43,689 bases of DNA from Bdellovibrionota bacterium (GTDB lineage Bacteria; Bdellovibrionota; Bdellovibrionia; Bdellovibrionales; JAEYZS01). Position numbers and translations under genes: made by a program. Every line of letters starts with the position of its first letter. Position 1 is the first letter of the stretch. Where the stretch lies: NCBI GenBank assembly GCA_963169515.1, contig CAUJEF010000039.1:1-43689 (forward strand), written 5' to 3'. Shown one piece after another: positions 19,517 to 28,925 of this stretch. A model generated the notes under the pieces. That model had not been told where the DNA came from and did not search any database. It was given only the letters and a program-made list of their open reading frames with translations.

Positions 19517-20191
19517 ATCACTGAGTAAATTACGATAAACGTCGGATGCATGGATGAACTCTAATCCTATTTGCCTGCCTTCTTTTGATCCGTTCGTCAC
19601 CCAAACGATGCGCGCATTCACTTCATATTGTCGCGACATCTGATCCAGCTCAATATTGAGTTTAATAATTTTCCCTACCTCAACATTCAATTCGCCAAGC
19701 TCGATATTGGCGCCGCCCTTTGACAGGTTCAGCATTTTTGCAGGCATTGCCTTATCTTGACCATAAAGAGCCAGCGAGGCCGGCTGATTTGTGCGAAACC
19801 GACGATGCTGTTTTTGTTTTATATCTCTTCCGGTAATCATTTTTGAAACGATACCCATAAAGTCTTTTTCCTCAAATGGCTTTTCTAAGAGGATCAGTCG
19901 AGAAATCTTTTCTACTTTTGCAAAACATGTTTTTGAGAATGTTTTTCCTAAAATTAAAATTGGAAACCCATAGCCCAAGCGTTTTAAATTCGATGCCAGC
20001 TGAATTCTATCGTCCGTTACATGTTCTAGGTCCATTATCACTAAATGATAGGCCTGGTGAGAAAGCGACGTCACAGCCATATCGATCGATTCGACAAGCT
20101 TCACCGAGTACGTTCGATTGCGAACTAGTTTTTGTTTTAATTCGTGGATGCTTTCTGTGCGATTTCCGATTATGAGGATCTTTGAAATCAT
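19511..20191 (-). CDS. Degenerate receiver + PilZ domain protein
   Basis: ILIIGNRTESI...HLVIMDLEHV...LLEKPFEE receiver-like; PilZ: HRRFRTNQPASL..MLNLSKGGANIEL..ARIVWV. Confidence 0.75.
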   Translation of the reverse strand: MISKILIIGNRTESIHELKQKLVRNRTYSVKLVESIDMAVTSLSHQAYHLVIMDLEHVTDDRIQLASNLKRLGYGFPILILGKTFSKTCFAKVEKISRLILLEKPFEEKDFMGIVSKMITGRDIKQKQHRRFRTNQPASLALYGQDKAMPAKMLNLSKGGANIELGELNVEVGKIIKLNIELDQMSRQYEVNARIVWVTNGSKEGRQIGLEFIHASDVYRNLLSDL

Positions 20192-20383
20192 TCATTACCC
20201 CTTAGAATAAATAGTTCAGCAACTCTACCCATACTATCGGCCAGATATCATAAATTATTAAAATTATTGCTATTTTTTTAAAATTTTAGTTTTTTTTGAC
20301 GAACTTTTGATCAAAAAAAGGGCTAACTCTCTAGAATGAATATGTATCAATTTGCAACGCTCTGCACATCAAAAAGGTACGGC

Positions 20384-21508
20384 CTACCTTTTCAGATTGC
20401 GGTTGCCGGTGTACTCGCCGCGCGGGCGATAAATGCGATTATTTGAATACTGTTCAAAAATATGCGCAAGCCACCCTGAAATTCTCGACACCGCAAAAAT
20501 CGGAGTGTACAGGTCGATCGGGATTCCCATGCTGTAGTAAACAGTCGCAGAATAAAAATCAACATTTGGCAAAAGCCCCTTTTCACTCTGTACGGTGTCA
20601 TCAATCAACTTCGACATTTCATACCAGTGCCCCTCGCCCATCTTTTTAGTCAGCTTCTCGCTCATCGTAGCCAGAATTTTGGCGCGCGGATCCCCGTTTT
20701 TATAAACGCGGTGACCGAATCCCATGATTTTTTCTTTGTTATCAAGCGCGTCCTTAATCCAAGACTTCGCTTTCTCAAGAGAGCCGATTTTTTTCAGCAT
20801 CAACATAACCTGTTCGTTTGCCCCACCATGCAGCGGCCCCTTTAACGCGCCAATGGCGCTGACCACCGAAGAGTAAATGTCACTCAACGACGATGACGTC
20901 ACGCGTGACGCAAAAGCCGAACAATTCAGCTCATGATCAGCATGTAAAACCAAGCATGTATCAAAAATTTTTACAAGATCTGTTTCTGGCTCTTTCCCCT
21001 TCAATGTGTACAAAAAATTCCAGGCAACAGACTTTTCTTTCACGGGTTCAATAATCTCTTTTCCCATTCGAATTCTTTCAAAAGCTGAAACCAATTGTCC
21101 CATTTTTGAAGTTAGACGAATCGCAACCGCCCTGCGACCTTCCGGCGTAGTTGCCTCCGCCTGACTATCATAAAGGCCCATCAACGAAACCGCCGTACGC
21201 AGCCACGCCATTGGATGAATATTTTTTGTAGGAATTGTTTTTAAAACCTTTACGAGCTCAGTTTCAAGTTTAATATTTGAAGCAATGTCTTTTCGAAGCT
21301 GCTCTAATTCATTCGGTTTTGGCAAACGATTATTCCATAGCAAGAATACCACTTCCTCAAAATTCGAGTGTTCCGCAAGGTCTTCAATTGTGTAACCAGC
21401 ATAGGTTAAAGTCGCATCGATAATAGATGAAATTTTAGTCGTACAGGCCACGACGCCCTCTAGCCCCTTATCAACTGCTCCGCTGTAAATTTCCGTTGCA
21501 CTTGCCAT
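20384..21508 (-). CDS. Citrate synthase (or 2-methylcitrate synthase)
   Basis: LHADHELNCSAFASRVTSSS, GALKGPLHGGANEQV, MGFGHRVYKNGDPRA. Confidence 0.92.
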   Translation of the reverse strand: MASATEIYSGAVDKGLEGVVACTTKISSIIDATLTYAGYTIEDLAEHSNFEEVVFLLWNNRLPKPNELEQLRKDIASNIKLETELVKVLKTIPTKNIHPMAWLRTAVSLMGLYDSQAEATTPEGRRAVAIRLTSKMGQLVSAFERIRMGKEIIEPVKEKSVAWNFLYTLKGKEPETDLVKIFDTCLVLHADHELNCSAFASRVTSSSLSDIYSSVVSAIGALKGPLHGGANEQVMLMLKKIGSLEKAKSWIKDALDNKEKIMGFGHRVYKNGDPRAKILATMSEKLTKKMGEGHWYEMSKLIDDTVQSEKGLLPNVDFYSATVYYSMGIPIDLYTPIFAVSRISGWLAHIFEQYSNNRIYRPRGEYTGNRNLKR

Positions 21509-21551
21509 AAAAAATACCTTTCTCCTTGATCTCTTTTAACTATACAAGAAT

Positions 21552-22328
21552 TTACTTCTCCTGAGAAGCAACTCTCGCCAAGCGTCTCATCACAGTATCA
21601 AGAACTTGATCATTGTAGAGTAGCCCCATGTGACCAACATGCCTAAATTCAACATTTTCAAAAGACATCTTTGGCGCGCCCTGCGCGATACAATTTTTTC
21701 GCGGCCAAACAAGAATGTCATACGGCGTATACACGCTTGTAATCTTAGACCCACGAGGCAGAGCATGGCCCTGCAAAGATTTGACAAAATACGACCCGGC
21801 GCGCAAGTCAGAGTTGAGGCTTCCTCGAGACATTCCTCTTAAAAAAACACTCATCTCAGTGCCTTGGTGAGGAGTTCCTAGCGTAACAAGATTTCTAACC
21901 TTTCCTCGACCAACACCAATCGTCATGAAATACCGAGAAATAATCCCACCCATGGAATGAGCCACAATATCTATTTGTCCACTCTTCGTTTGTTCGAGAA
22001 TCAAATCAACTTTTTTAGCAAGAATTTCGACCATCTTAGTAAGGCTACCGTGACTGGTAGAATAGTTGATTGTATAGACATTTTGCCAACCCTCTTCATC
22101 CATTTTCTTTTTTAATTTATAAAATGCAGATGGGTTGTGAACAATTCCGTGTACAAGCAAGACTGGGCGTTGGTTATATGCCCGTCGCGGGTGTGGGTAG
22201 CCTTTTTCATTTCCAGAAAATAATCCCAGTGGGTAAAGATTCAAAGCCATAAAATTCGCGCCAAGTTCACGAATCGTAAGGCGAATAAGCTTTTTCCCGT
22301 GATCGATTCTTTTCCTTAAAGACATCAA
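21552..22328 (-). CDS. Lipase/alpha-beta hydrolase (triacylglycerol lipase-like)
   Basis: RPVLLVHGIVHNPSAF, IVAHSMGGIISRYF, NLVTLGTPHQGTEMS. Confidence 0.85.
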   Translation of the reverse strand: MMSLRKRIDHGKKLIRLTIRELGANFMALNLYPLGLFSGNEKGYPHPRRAYNQRPVLLVHGIVHNPSAFYKLKKKMDEEGWQNVYTINYSTSHGSLTKMVEILAKKVDLILEQTKSGQIDIVAHSMGGIISRYFMTIGVGRGKVRNLVTLGTPHQGTEMSVFLRGMSRGSLNSDLRAGSYFVKSLQGHALPRGSKITSVYTPYDILVWPRKNCIAQGAPKMSFENVEFRHVGHMGLLYNDQVLDTVMRRLARVASQEK

Positions 22329-22352
22329 TTCAAATTTTAGGCGGGGATTTTA

Positions 22353-23243
22353 TTACTTGGCAAGCTTTAGAACGCGATCTTTGACCTCTGCCACTATTAC
22401 CGTAGCGTCCTTTTTAAGCTCTTTTGACGCACGAAACTCCTGCAATTGGTATAAAACTTCATTGCGAATTTCATGCGGCGACGTCTGCGCTTTGTCATAT
22501 ATAATATTTTCTAATCGCTTTGTGCCAAACGCCTCATTCGCTGGGCTTTGAGTCTGAATTACGCCTTCAGATACAACCACCAAACAGTCGCGTGGATTTA
22601 AAGACTCCGTCTCTATCTTGAATGTGGGGTCCATATTTTTTTTTAAGGGGTCTGAGGGGCGGGCTAACTGAACGACCTCTTTTTCAGAAAATTTATACAA
22701 AAATGCAAGGTTCGAACCTTTGTTGCAAAACTGAAGCTCAAAATTCCTGCGATCAAGGATCGAATAAAAAATGTTTGCATATTCTTTTTCTTTTATTTGC
22801 GATTCAATTTCTTTAAAAATCATCTTTACGACTTTGTCTGGGGGAGTGCCTCTGCGGGCCTCAATTTGTCCTGTCAGTTTTAATAAAATCGACAAAAACA
22901 AGGCGGAAATTCCGTGCCCTGACGAGCTAGCCATTAAAATTCCAAAGCGAAAACGATCTTCGAGCTCAAAAATATCAAAATAGTCACCACCGGAATGAAT
23001 GCTCGGAACAAATTTCGTGCTGAACTCAAAACCTGGAATGTTTGGAATTTCTGTTGGCAACAAGGTTGCTTGAATTTTTTGAGCAACTTTAATTTGGTCG
23101 TGAATTTTCGATACCAGAACTTCGATATTTTTATTCAACTTAGCAACGTCTTTCTTAAAGTTTTCAAGCTCTGATTCTTTTGCCAACAGTTTTGTCGTCA
23201 AATCTTTGATTTGATCTTTTGATTTTTTCGTATCTTTCGCCAT
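22353..23243 (-). CDS. SpoIIE/RsbU-like PP2C-family protein with coiled-coil N-terminus and divergent catalytic motifs
   Basis: AQKIQATLLPTEIPNIPGFEFSTKFVPSIHSGGDYFDIF...SSSGHGISALF...VVSEGVIQ...KKDATVIVAEV. Confidence 0.8.
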   Translation of the reverse strand: MAKDTKKSKDQIKDLTTKLLAKESELENFKKDVAKLNKNIEVLVSKIHDQIKVAQKIQATLLPTEIPNIPGFEFSTKFVPSIHSGGDYFDIFELEDRFRFGILMASSSGHGISALFLSILLKLTGQIEARRGTPPDKVVKMIFKEIESQIKEKEYANIFYSILDRRNFELQFCNKGSNLAFLYKFSEKEVVQLARPSDPLKKNMDPTFKIETESLNPRDCLVVVSEGVIQTQSPANEAFGTKRLENIIYDKAQTSPHEIRNEVLYQLQEFRASKELKKDATVIVAEVKDRVLKLAK

Positions 23244-23263
23244 CGAATGAATCCTTACCTGAT

Positions 23264-24700
23264 TTAGTTCTTAATGTCATCCCACTTTAACCATTCGACT
23301 ATGGGGAGCGCGGCGTTCATTTTGTATAATGTTGCTGGCTTAATATTGCTCCAGCCGAAAAGCCTTGCTTTTAAGTCCGGCGAAACCTCTGGCCCCTTAA
23401 CACCTAAAATCTTGCGTGTGTCCAGCTTCCAGATTTCTTTAGCGATGCGTATGGATGGGATATGAAACACCATAAAATTGCTCTTGTTGCTTTCAGAAAA
23501 AGCTTCAACCCCATAAATCAAGAAATCCACGAGCTTAATCTGCGATAACGAATCGCAATCCTGCACATAAAGCACCCGCTGAGATTTCACGTTTTGGGCT
23601 AAAACATTATCCAGCCGGGGAGCCTCGCACGAAACAATGGCTTGCTGATTTACCTCCGGCTGGGCATATCCAACCCGGACCCGTGTCAATCCCGGCAAGA
23701 CATAAAAGCTGTCGTGATTGCGAATAAGAATATTCGTATCTGGAAATTCAAGGGCCGCATTTATTAAGTCATCGTACTGGAAAATATTAAATTGTTTTTT
23801 CGTCGATACAACATAAAAATCGATTGCAGTCGAACGTGCCCGAATACCTATTTTACCAGAAACCACCTTATAGGCGTTTGCTAAGCTTGTTAAATCAGTG
23901 ACAAATGGAATTTGAAAAGCATCTGACAATACTGATAAATTATATGAAAAGTCTTTCGAATACTGTAGCTTCTCAAAGCCGCTCAGTTTTAAATAACCGT
24001 TCCAAAAATCTTTAACCAATAGCGGCCGTAAGCTCCACGACGATACCTCTTCCAAGCTTCGAATCTGCCCCCGAAGAGTATGTGAGGCCAGGTGCAGGTC
24101 TTCACAGAACATTTGGCGCTCGATCGGACGCCAACTGGAGCGGCACAAGCTTTCTTCAGTCATTACATCATCAAGCCAGCGGCTTCTGCCCATTTCAAAA
24201 TCTGGCTTTGCCCAAATCATGAGTACATAGATATCCGTCAACGTATCAAAAAGGACTTTGTTTTGCCTGACGGCTGGCTTTAAAAAGTCTTGTAACCAAG
24301 CTTGAACCAACGCTCGTCTAAATCCAAACGCCGTTTCAAAAAAATCAATTCCCAGGTCAAGCTGCAAACCACGCCACTCAAATTTCTGCGGCTTGGATAG
24401 TAAGATCTTAATGTTTCTTCTTGGTGAGTACGATGGATCTACTTGTTGCTTAAAAATTTCAAACTGAGTGATCTCGCTCTGAATTTTAAAATAGCTCGAT
24501 TTGGTGGCCAGGGGCAAATCAGACTCTGTTGCCGAATTTTGGTAACCACACGACCACAAAGAATACAGCCCTGCACTTGATTCCAGGTCTATCTTCTTTA
24601 CTACACTTGAATTTAAGCAGACTGGGTCCTGGAAAGACCATACAATCAGCCCCAGAGTCACAAATATTGCCAATAATGTCGAGTACTTAAACAGGCTCAT
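23264..24700 (-). CDS. Hypothetical membrane-anchored protein
   Basis: From ATG 24700: MSLFKYSTLLAIFVTLGLIVWSFQDPVC, one N-terminal TM; no domain recognised. The longer ORF start overlaps the divergent gene and is unlikely. Confidence 0.6.
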   Translation of the reverse strand: MSLFKYSTLLAIFVTLGLIVWSFQDPVCLNSSVVKKIDLESSAGLYSLWSCGYQNSATESDLPLATKSSYFKIQSEITQFEIFKQQVDPSYSPRRNIKILLSKPQKFEWRGLQLDLGIDFFETAFGFRRALVQAWLQDFLKPAVRQNKVLFDTLTDIYVLMIWAKPDFEMGRSRWLDDVMTEESLCRSSWRPIERQMFCEDLHLASHTLRGQIRSLEEVSSWSLRPLLVKDFWNGYLKLSGFEKLQYSKDFSYNLSVLSDAFQIPFVTDLTSLANAYKVVSGKIGIRARSTAIDFYVVSTKKQFNIFQYDDLINAALEFPDTNILIRNHDSFYVLPGLTRVRVGYAQPEVNQQAIVSCEAPRLDNVLAQNVKSQRVLYVQDCDSLSQIKLVDFLIYGVEAFSESNKSNFMVFHIPSIRIAKEIWKLDTRKILGVKGPEVSPDLKARLFGWSNIKPATLYKMNAALPIVEWLKWDDIKN

Positions 24701-24812
24701 ACGCTTATAATATAAAGCAATTATTGGGCCCGATTTGAAAGTTTCCTCGGCCATTGGCCATTGAATAAGCCCCTCCGTTAAACGATAATATAAGTGAGCG
24801 GCGGAGGCAGCC

Positions 24813-26201
24813 TTGGCTACCCAACACATAAAGTCTCTTCATGATAAAGCACGGTTCATAAATATGAACTCCCCTGCTTACGGCTCCTTTGCAGAAATCG
24901 GCGCAGGACAAGAGACCGCACGAAATTTTTTTATCGTAGGGGGCGCCTCGAAAACGATTGCAAAAACCATGTCCGCCTATGACATGGTATTCAGTGATGC
25001 AATCTATGGCTCTGAAAAAAACGGCCGCTACGTATGCGAAAGTCGCTTGCTGAAAATGCTTGAACATGAATATAACCTTGTCGTCGATCGACTGCGGGAC
25101 AAGCGTGACAATCAATTCTTTGCCTTTGCAAATACCGTCGCCGCGCGATCTTCGCGGGGAATTGAGCACGGCCACGGCTGGTTGGGCATTCGCTATCAAC
25201 CTTCTGCACACGCAGCCCCTCACGATATTGTCTTACATGTAAAAATGCTTGATCCTCGGAACGTACTACAACAGGAAGCCCTTGGTATTGTCGGAGTAAA
25301 TTTGATTTATGGGGCCTATGTTTTAAAAGATAATCCTGAAAAGCTGATTGAATCGCTCTTTGATGGGTTTGATGAAAAACGCATAGAAATCGACATGATT
25401 CGATTCACAGGCCCTGAATTTAGTAAATACGAAAACCACATATTAAATCTTCATCTGGTACAAAAAGAAATGACAGATGCAGTGATGTTTGATGCCAATG
25501 GAGAAATTATTCAGCCATTGGATTTATTATTTAAAAAAGAAGTCGCCTTGCTCCGTGGGCGCTTCCGACCATTCACAAAAGTTCACTTGGATATTTTAGA
25601 AAGTGGAATAAAATCTTTTGTTGCCGAAGGTGTCGAGAAAAATTCTATTGTGCCAGTTTGCGAGCTCACAATGAAAAGCCTAATGGTGGCAGAAAAACTG
25701 GATATCTCAGACTTTCTTCATCGCGTAGAAACCCTAACTGCCAATAAAATTCCGGTGATGGTTTCCAATTTTTCTGAATACTACAAATCACGTATGTTTT
25801 TTGAGGATCTAACCAAGTGTAAATTTCGGCTGCTTATGGGCACCGCGCACATGAAGGATATATTTAACGAATCCATCTATAAAGATTTGCATGGGGGATT
25901 GTACGAAGCCCTGGGTGACCTGTTCCGCGGCGATTCCAAAATCTATTGCTACCCCATGAAAGAACGGGAAACCGTGTTAACAACCAAAACATTCCAGCCG
26001 CCGACACATCTAAAAAATATTTTTAACCACTTTGTAGAGTCCGGAAAGATCGATGACATTGAGGATTTTAATAAAGAATATTTAACTATTGTAACTGAAA
26101 AGATAGTGGAAAAAGTAAAAAGTCACAGTAAAGATTGGGAAGAACAAGTTCCCATAGAAACCGTACGCATTATTAAAAACAAAAAATTATTTGGATATTA
26201 G
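24813..26201 (+). CDS. Conserved protein of uncertain function
   Basis: 462-aa uninterrupted ORF, probable TTG start at 24813 with GGAGG at 24802-24806; 'SFAEIGAGQETARNFFIVGGASKTIAKTMSAYDM'. Confidence 0.65.
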   Translation: MATQHIKSLHDKARFINMNSPAYGSFAEIGAGQETARNFFIVGGASKTIAKTMSAYDMVFSDAIYGSEKNGRYVCESRLLKMLEHEYNLVVDRLRDKRDNQFFAFANTVAARSSRGIEHGHGWLGIRYQPSAHAAPHDIVLHVKMLDPRNVLQQEALGIVGVNLIYGAYVLKDNPEKLIESLFDGFDEKRIEIDMIRFTGPEFSKYENHILNLHLVQKEMTDAVMFDANGEIIQPLDLLFKKEVALLRGRFRPFTKVHLDILESGIKSFVAEGVEKNSIVPVCELTMKSLMVAEKLDISDFLHRVETLTANKIPVMVSNFSEYYKSRMFFEDLTKCKFRLLMGTAHMKDIFNESIYKDLHGGLYEALGDLFRGDSKIYCYPMKERETVLTTKTFQPPTHLKNIFNHFVESGKIDDIEDFNKEYLTIVTEKIVEKVKSHSKDWEEQVPIETVRIIKNKKLFGY

Positions 26202-26212
26202 AATAAAAATTT

Positions 26213-27127
26213 TCAAATCTTTGGGAACCCTGCTTTTGAAAATTTTGCTGGTAGTTGCTTTTCCATCTTTAGGCCGATCCAATGATTGGTCATCTGAAGC
26301 TTGCCCAAGTCAACCCCTGTTTTGTAACCCATACCATGAAGCATATAAACCACATCTTCTGTAGACACGTTCCCTTGTGCGCCAGGCGCATAAGGACAGC
26401 CCCCCAACCCGCCCAGGCTTGAGTCAAAGGTTACAATCCCTAGCTTCAAACTTTCTAAAACATTGGCAATCGCCGTTCCGCGGGTATCATGAAAATGCAT
26501 CGCTATCGCCTTTGTGGGCAAAACTTTCTTCAACCCTTTAATGACAGTTGAGACCTCGTTCGGTGTGGCCGCTCCGATTGTATCTCCGATAGAAAGCTCG
26601 TAAACTCCAAGTTTTTTCATGCGAGCGGCAAGCTTGAAAACGACGCTTGGATCAGTTTTTCCCTCGTACGGGCAATAAAAACAAGTCGACAGGTAGCCTC
26701 GAACCTTGATTTTATTTTTTTTTGCCAATTTCATAACTGGAGCAAATCGCTCAAAGCTTTCATCAATCGAACAGTTGATATTCTTTTGGGAAAAAGTCTC
26801 TGTTGAAGAAGCAAAAATAGCCACCTCTTTAATTCTGGTCTTTATGGCCTCTAGCATCCCGCGTTCATTGGGAACCAACGCGCGGAACCGCACCCCATTA
26901 TATTTTCCCGATCTTTGTTCCTCCATTATGTGTGTAATCAGTTCTGCTGATTGAGCCATCTGAGGTATTTTTTCAGGCGAAACAAAAGAGCCTATCTCTA
27001 CATTTTTTATACCTCCGTCCACAAGTTGCCGTATAAGCTCGTATCGAACGTGGTTGTCGATTATTTTGGCTTCATTTTGAAGCCCATCTCGCGGCCCCAT
27101 TTCTACAATCTTGATCATCTTAGGCAT
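26213..27127 (-). CDS. liuE: Hydroxymethylglutaryl-CoA lyase
   Basis: IVEMGPRDGLQNE, HFHDTRGTA, GLGGCPYAPGAQGNVSTEDVVYML. Confidence 0.93.
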   Translation of the reverse strand: MPKMIKIVEMGPRDGLQNEAKIIDNHVRYELIRQLVDGGIKNVEIGSFVSPEKIPQMAQSAELITHIMEEQRSGKYNGVRFRALVPNERGMLEAIKTRIKEVAIFASSTETFSQKNINCSIDESFERFAPVMKLAKKNKIKVRGYLSTCFYCPYEGKTDPSVVFKLAARMKKLGVYELSIGDTIGAATPNEVSTVIKGLKKVLPTKAIAMHFHDTRGTAIANVLESLKLGIVTFDSSLGGLGGCPYAPGAQGNVSTEDVVYMLHGMGYKTGVDLGKLQMTNHWIGLKMEKQLPAKFSKAGFPKI

Positions 27128-27444
27128 ATTAATATATCCCCAGCATTTACTTGGCCCCCCACTGAACAGCGAATCTCGGCTATTATGCCATCTCGCTCAG
27201 CCTTTAGGGTGTATTCCATTTTCATGGCTTCCATGACTACCAAAACTTGTCCTTTTGACACCCTGTCATCGGGTTTTACCAACACATCGGTAATTTTTCC
27301 GGGCATAGGCGCGGCAATGTCCCTCTTATCAGCTTCCCCAGCACTCGTTTTTCGTTTTTTTGAACCACTAGTTTCATAAACAAAAGTTTTACCATTAATA
27401 TGCACCCAAAGTCTTTGACCAACCATTTCTGCAAACGGTTTCAT
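27115..27444 (-). CDS. Biotin carboxyl carrier protein / C-terminal part of a split carboxylase alpha subunit
   Basis: VVMEAMKMEYTLKAERDG biotinyl motif; ATG 27444 overlaps the biotin carboxylase TGA (ATGA). Confidence 0.88.
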   Translation of the reverse strand: MKPFAEMVGQRLWVHINGKTFVYETSGSKKRKTSAGEADKRDIAAPMPGKITDVLVKPDDRVSKGQVLVVMEAMKMEYTLKAERDGIIAEIRCSVGGQVNAGDILICLR

Positions 27445-28910
27445 ACGTTTCTCCAGAAATGGCCCCACGGCGACGCCGCCGATCCTATTTCCGCTATCGC
27501 AGAGGGTGACGTCATAGTTTGCAGCATCTTTTCAGAAAAGATTTTTTCTTCTTCTGTTAATTCTATCGCAGGAAGGGGCTCTGAAAAATACTTTTCAATA
27601 AATTGTGTCGTCATTTGCCCAGATCGAAATTCAAAGTGGTTCAATATTTCCTTTAGAAATGGAATGTTGGTATAGACACCAAAAATGACTGTTTCATCCA
27701 ATGTTCTTAACATCTTTTCGATACATCGGTCTCGATTTTCGTCCCAAACAATAACCTTTGCGATCATTGAATCATAGTAAGAGGTGATTTCATCCCCCCT
27801 TTCAAATCCGAAATCAAATCTGCGCCCAGGCCCCTCAGGGAAAATACACGTTCCGAGCACTCCTGTTGATGGAGCCCCCCCCACATATGGATTTTCCGCG
27901 TAAATACGACATTCGATTGCGTGTCCCCGTGGAATTATATTTTTCTGTATCCAAGTAAGCGGTTTTTTCTGTGCCGTCCGGATCTGTGCCTTTACCAAAT
28001 CAACATTTAAAATGCTCTCCGTCACGGGATGCTCTACCTGTAACCGTGTATTCATTTCCATAAAATAATATTTATTGTCATAAAATAAAAATTCTACCGT
28101 TCCCGCCCCTCGGTATTGAACAGCCGTCGCCGCTCGAACGGCAGCTTCGGACATTTGATTTCGAATTTCGTCGTTTAAGCTTGGCGACTGCGCTTCTTCA
28201 ATTATTTTTTGGTGCCGTCTTTGAACTGAACACTCTCGTTCAAACAGATGAAATATGCGGCCTGTGCAGTCACCAAAGATCTGAAACTCGATGTGCTTCG
28301 CCCCTTCGATATATTTTTCCAAAAAAATACGTTCTGAACCAAATGCGGCGTTCGCTTCGCGCTTGGCAGATTCAATCATAGAGGCAAACTCTTTTTCGGA
28401 TCTAATGATTTTTATTCCTCGTCCACCGCCACCATTTGCAGCCTTTGAAATAACGGGAAAGCTAATTTTTTTTGCTTCATTCAATAGCGTTTCGTTTTTC
28501 TGATCCTCGCCCTGATACCCAGGAACAACCGGAACGCCTGCTTTTTGCATTAAAGCACGTGCGGAAACTTTGTCACCCATCGCACGGATAGAGTGAGGGC
28601 TTGGGCCAATGAACTCTAAATTATTTTTTAAACATAACTCTGCAAATTCCGCGTTTTCAGATAAAAATCCAAATCCCGGATGAATCGCATTTGCCCCTGA
28701 GGCAATAGCCCCCCGAATAACACTTTCCACATTGAGGTAGCTGTCTTTGACATTCGCCGGTCCAATGCAGACCTGTTCGTCACTCATCCGGTAGGCTCGG
28801 GATCTCATATCGCATTCCGAATGAAGCAGTACCGATTGAATTCCAAGCTCACGACAGGCTTGAATGATTCGAACCGCCACTTCACCGCGATTTGCAATAG
28901 CCACTTTCAT
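27441..28910 (-). CDS. Biotin carboxylase subunit of methylcrotonyl-CoA carboxylase
   Basis: ANRGEVAVRIIQACRELGI, GGGGRGIKI, ECSVQRRHQKIIEEAQSP, EMNTRLQVEHPVTE. Confidence 0.92.
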   Translation of the reverse strand: MKVAIANRGEVAVRIIQACRELGIQSVLLHSECDMRSRAYRMSDEQVCIGPANVKDSYLNVESVIRGAIASGANAIHPGFGFLSENAEFAELCLKNNLEFIGPSPHSIRAMGDKVSARALMQKAGVPVVPGYQGEDQKNETLLNEAKKISFPVISKAANGGGGRGIKIIRSEKEFASMIESAKREANAAFGSERIFLEKYIEGAKHIEFQIFGDCTGRIFHLFERECSVQRRHQKIIEEAQSPSLNDEIRNQMSEAAVRAATAVQYRGAGTVEFLFYDNKYYFMEMNTRLQVEHPVTESILNVDLVKAQIRTAQKKPLTWIQKNIIPRGHAIECRIYAENPYVGGAPSTGVLGTCIFPEGPGRRFDFGFERGDEITSYYDSMIAKVIVWDENRDRCIEKMLRTLDETVIFGVYTNIPFLKEILNHFEFRSGQMTTQFIEKYFSEPLPAIELTEEEKIFSEKMLQTMTSPSAIAEIGSAASPWGHFWRNV

Positions 28911-28925
28911 TTTTATTTTGCGCCC

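Noticed and set aside
24705-25223. 172-aa minus-strand ORF
   Set aside because: Antisense to the better supported 24813-26201 ORF; no recognisable domain or SD.
27441-27468. BCCP ORF starting at 27468 (GTG, MGPFLEKRM...)
   Set aside because: ATG at 27444 in an ATGA overlap with the upstream stop is the more plausible start.
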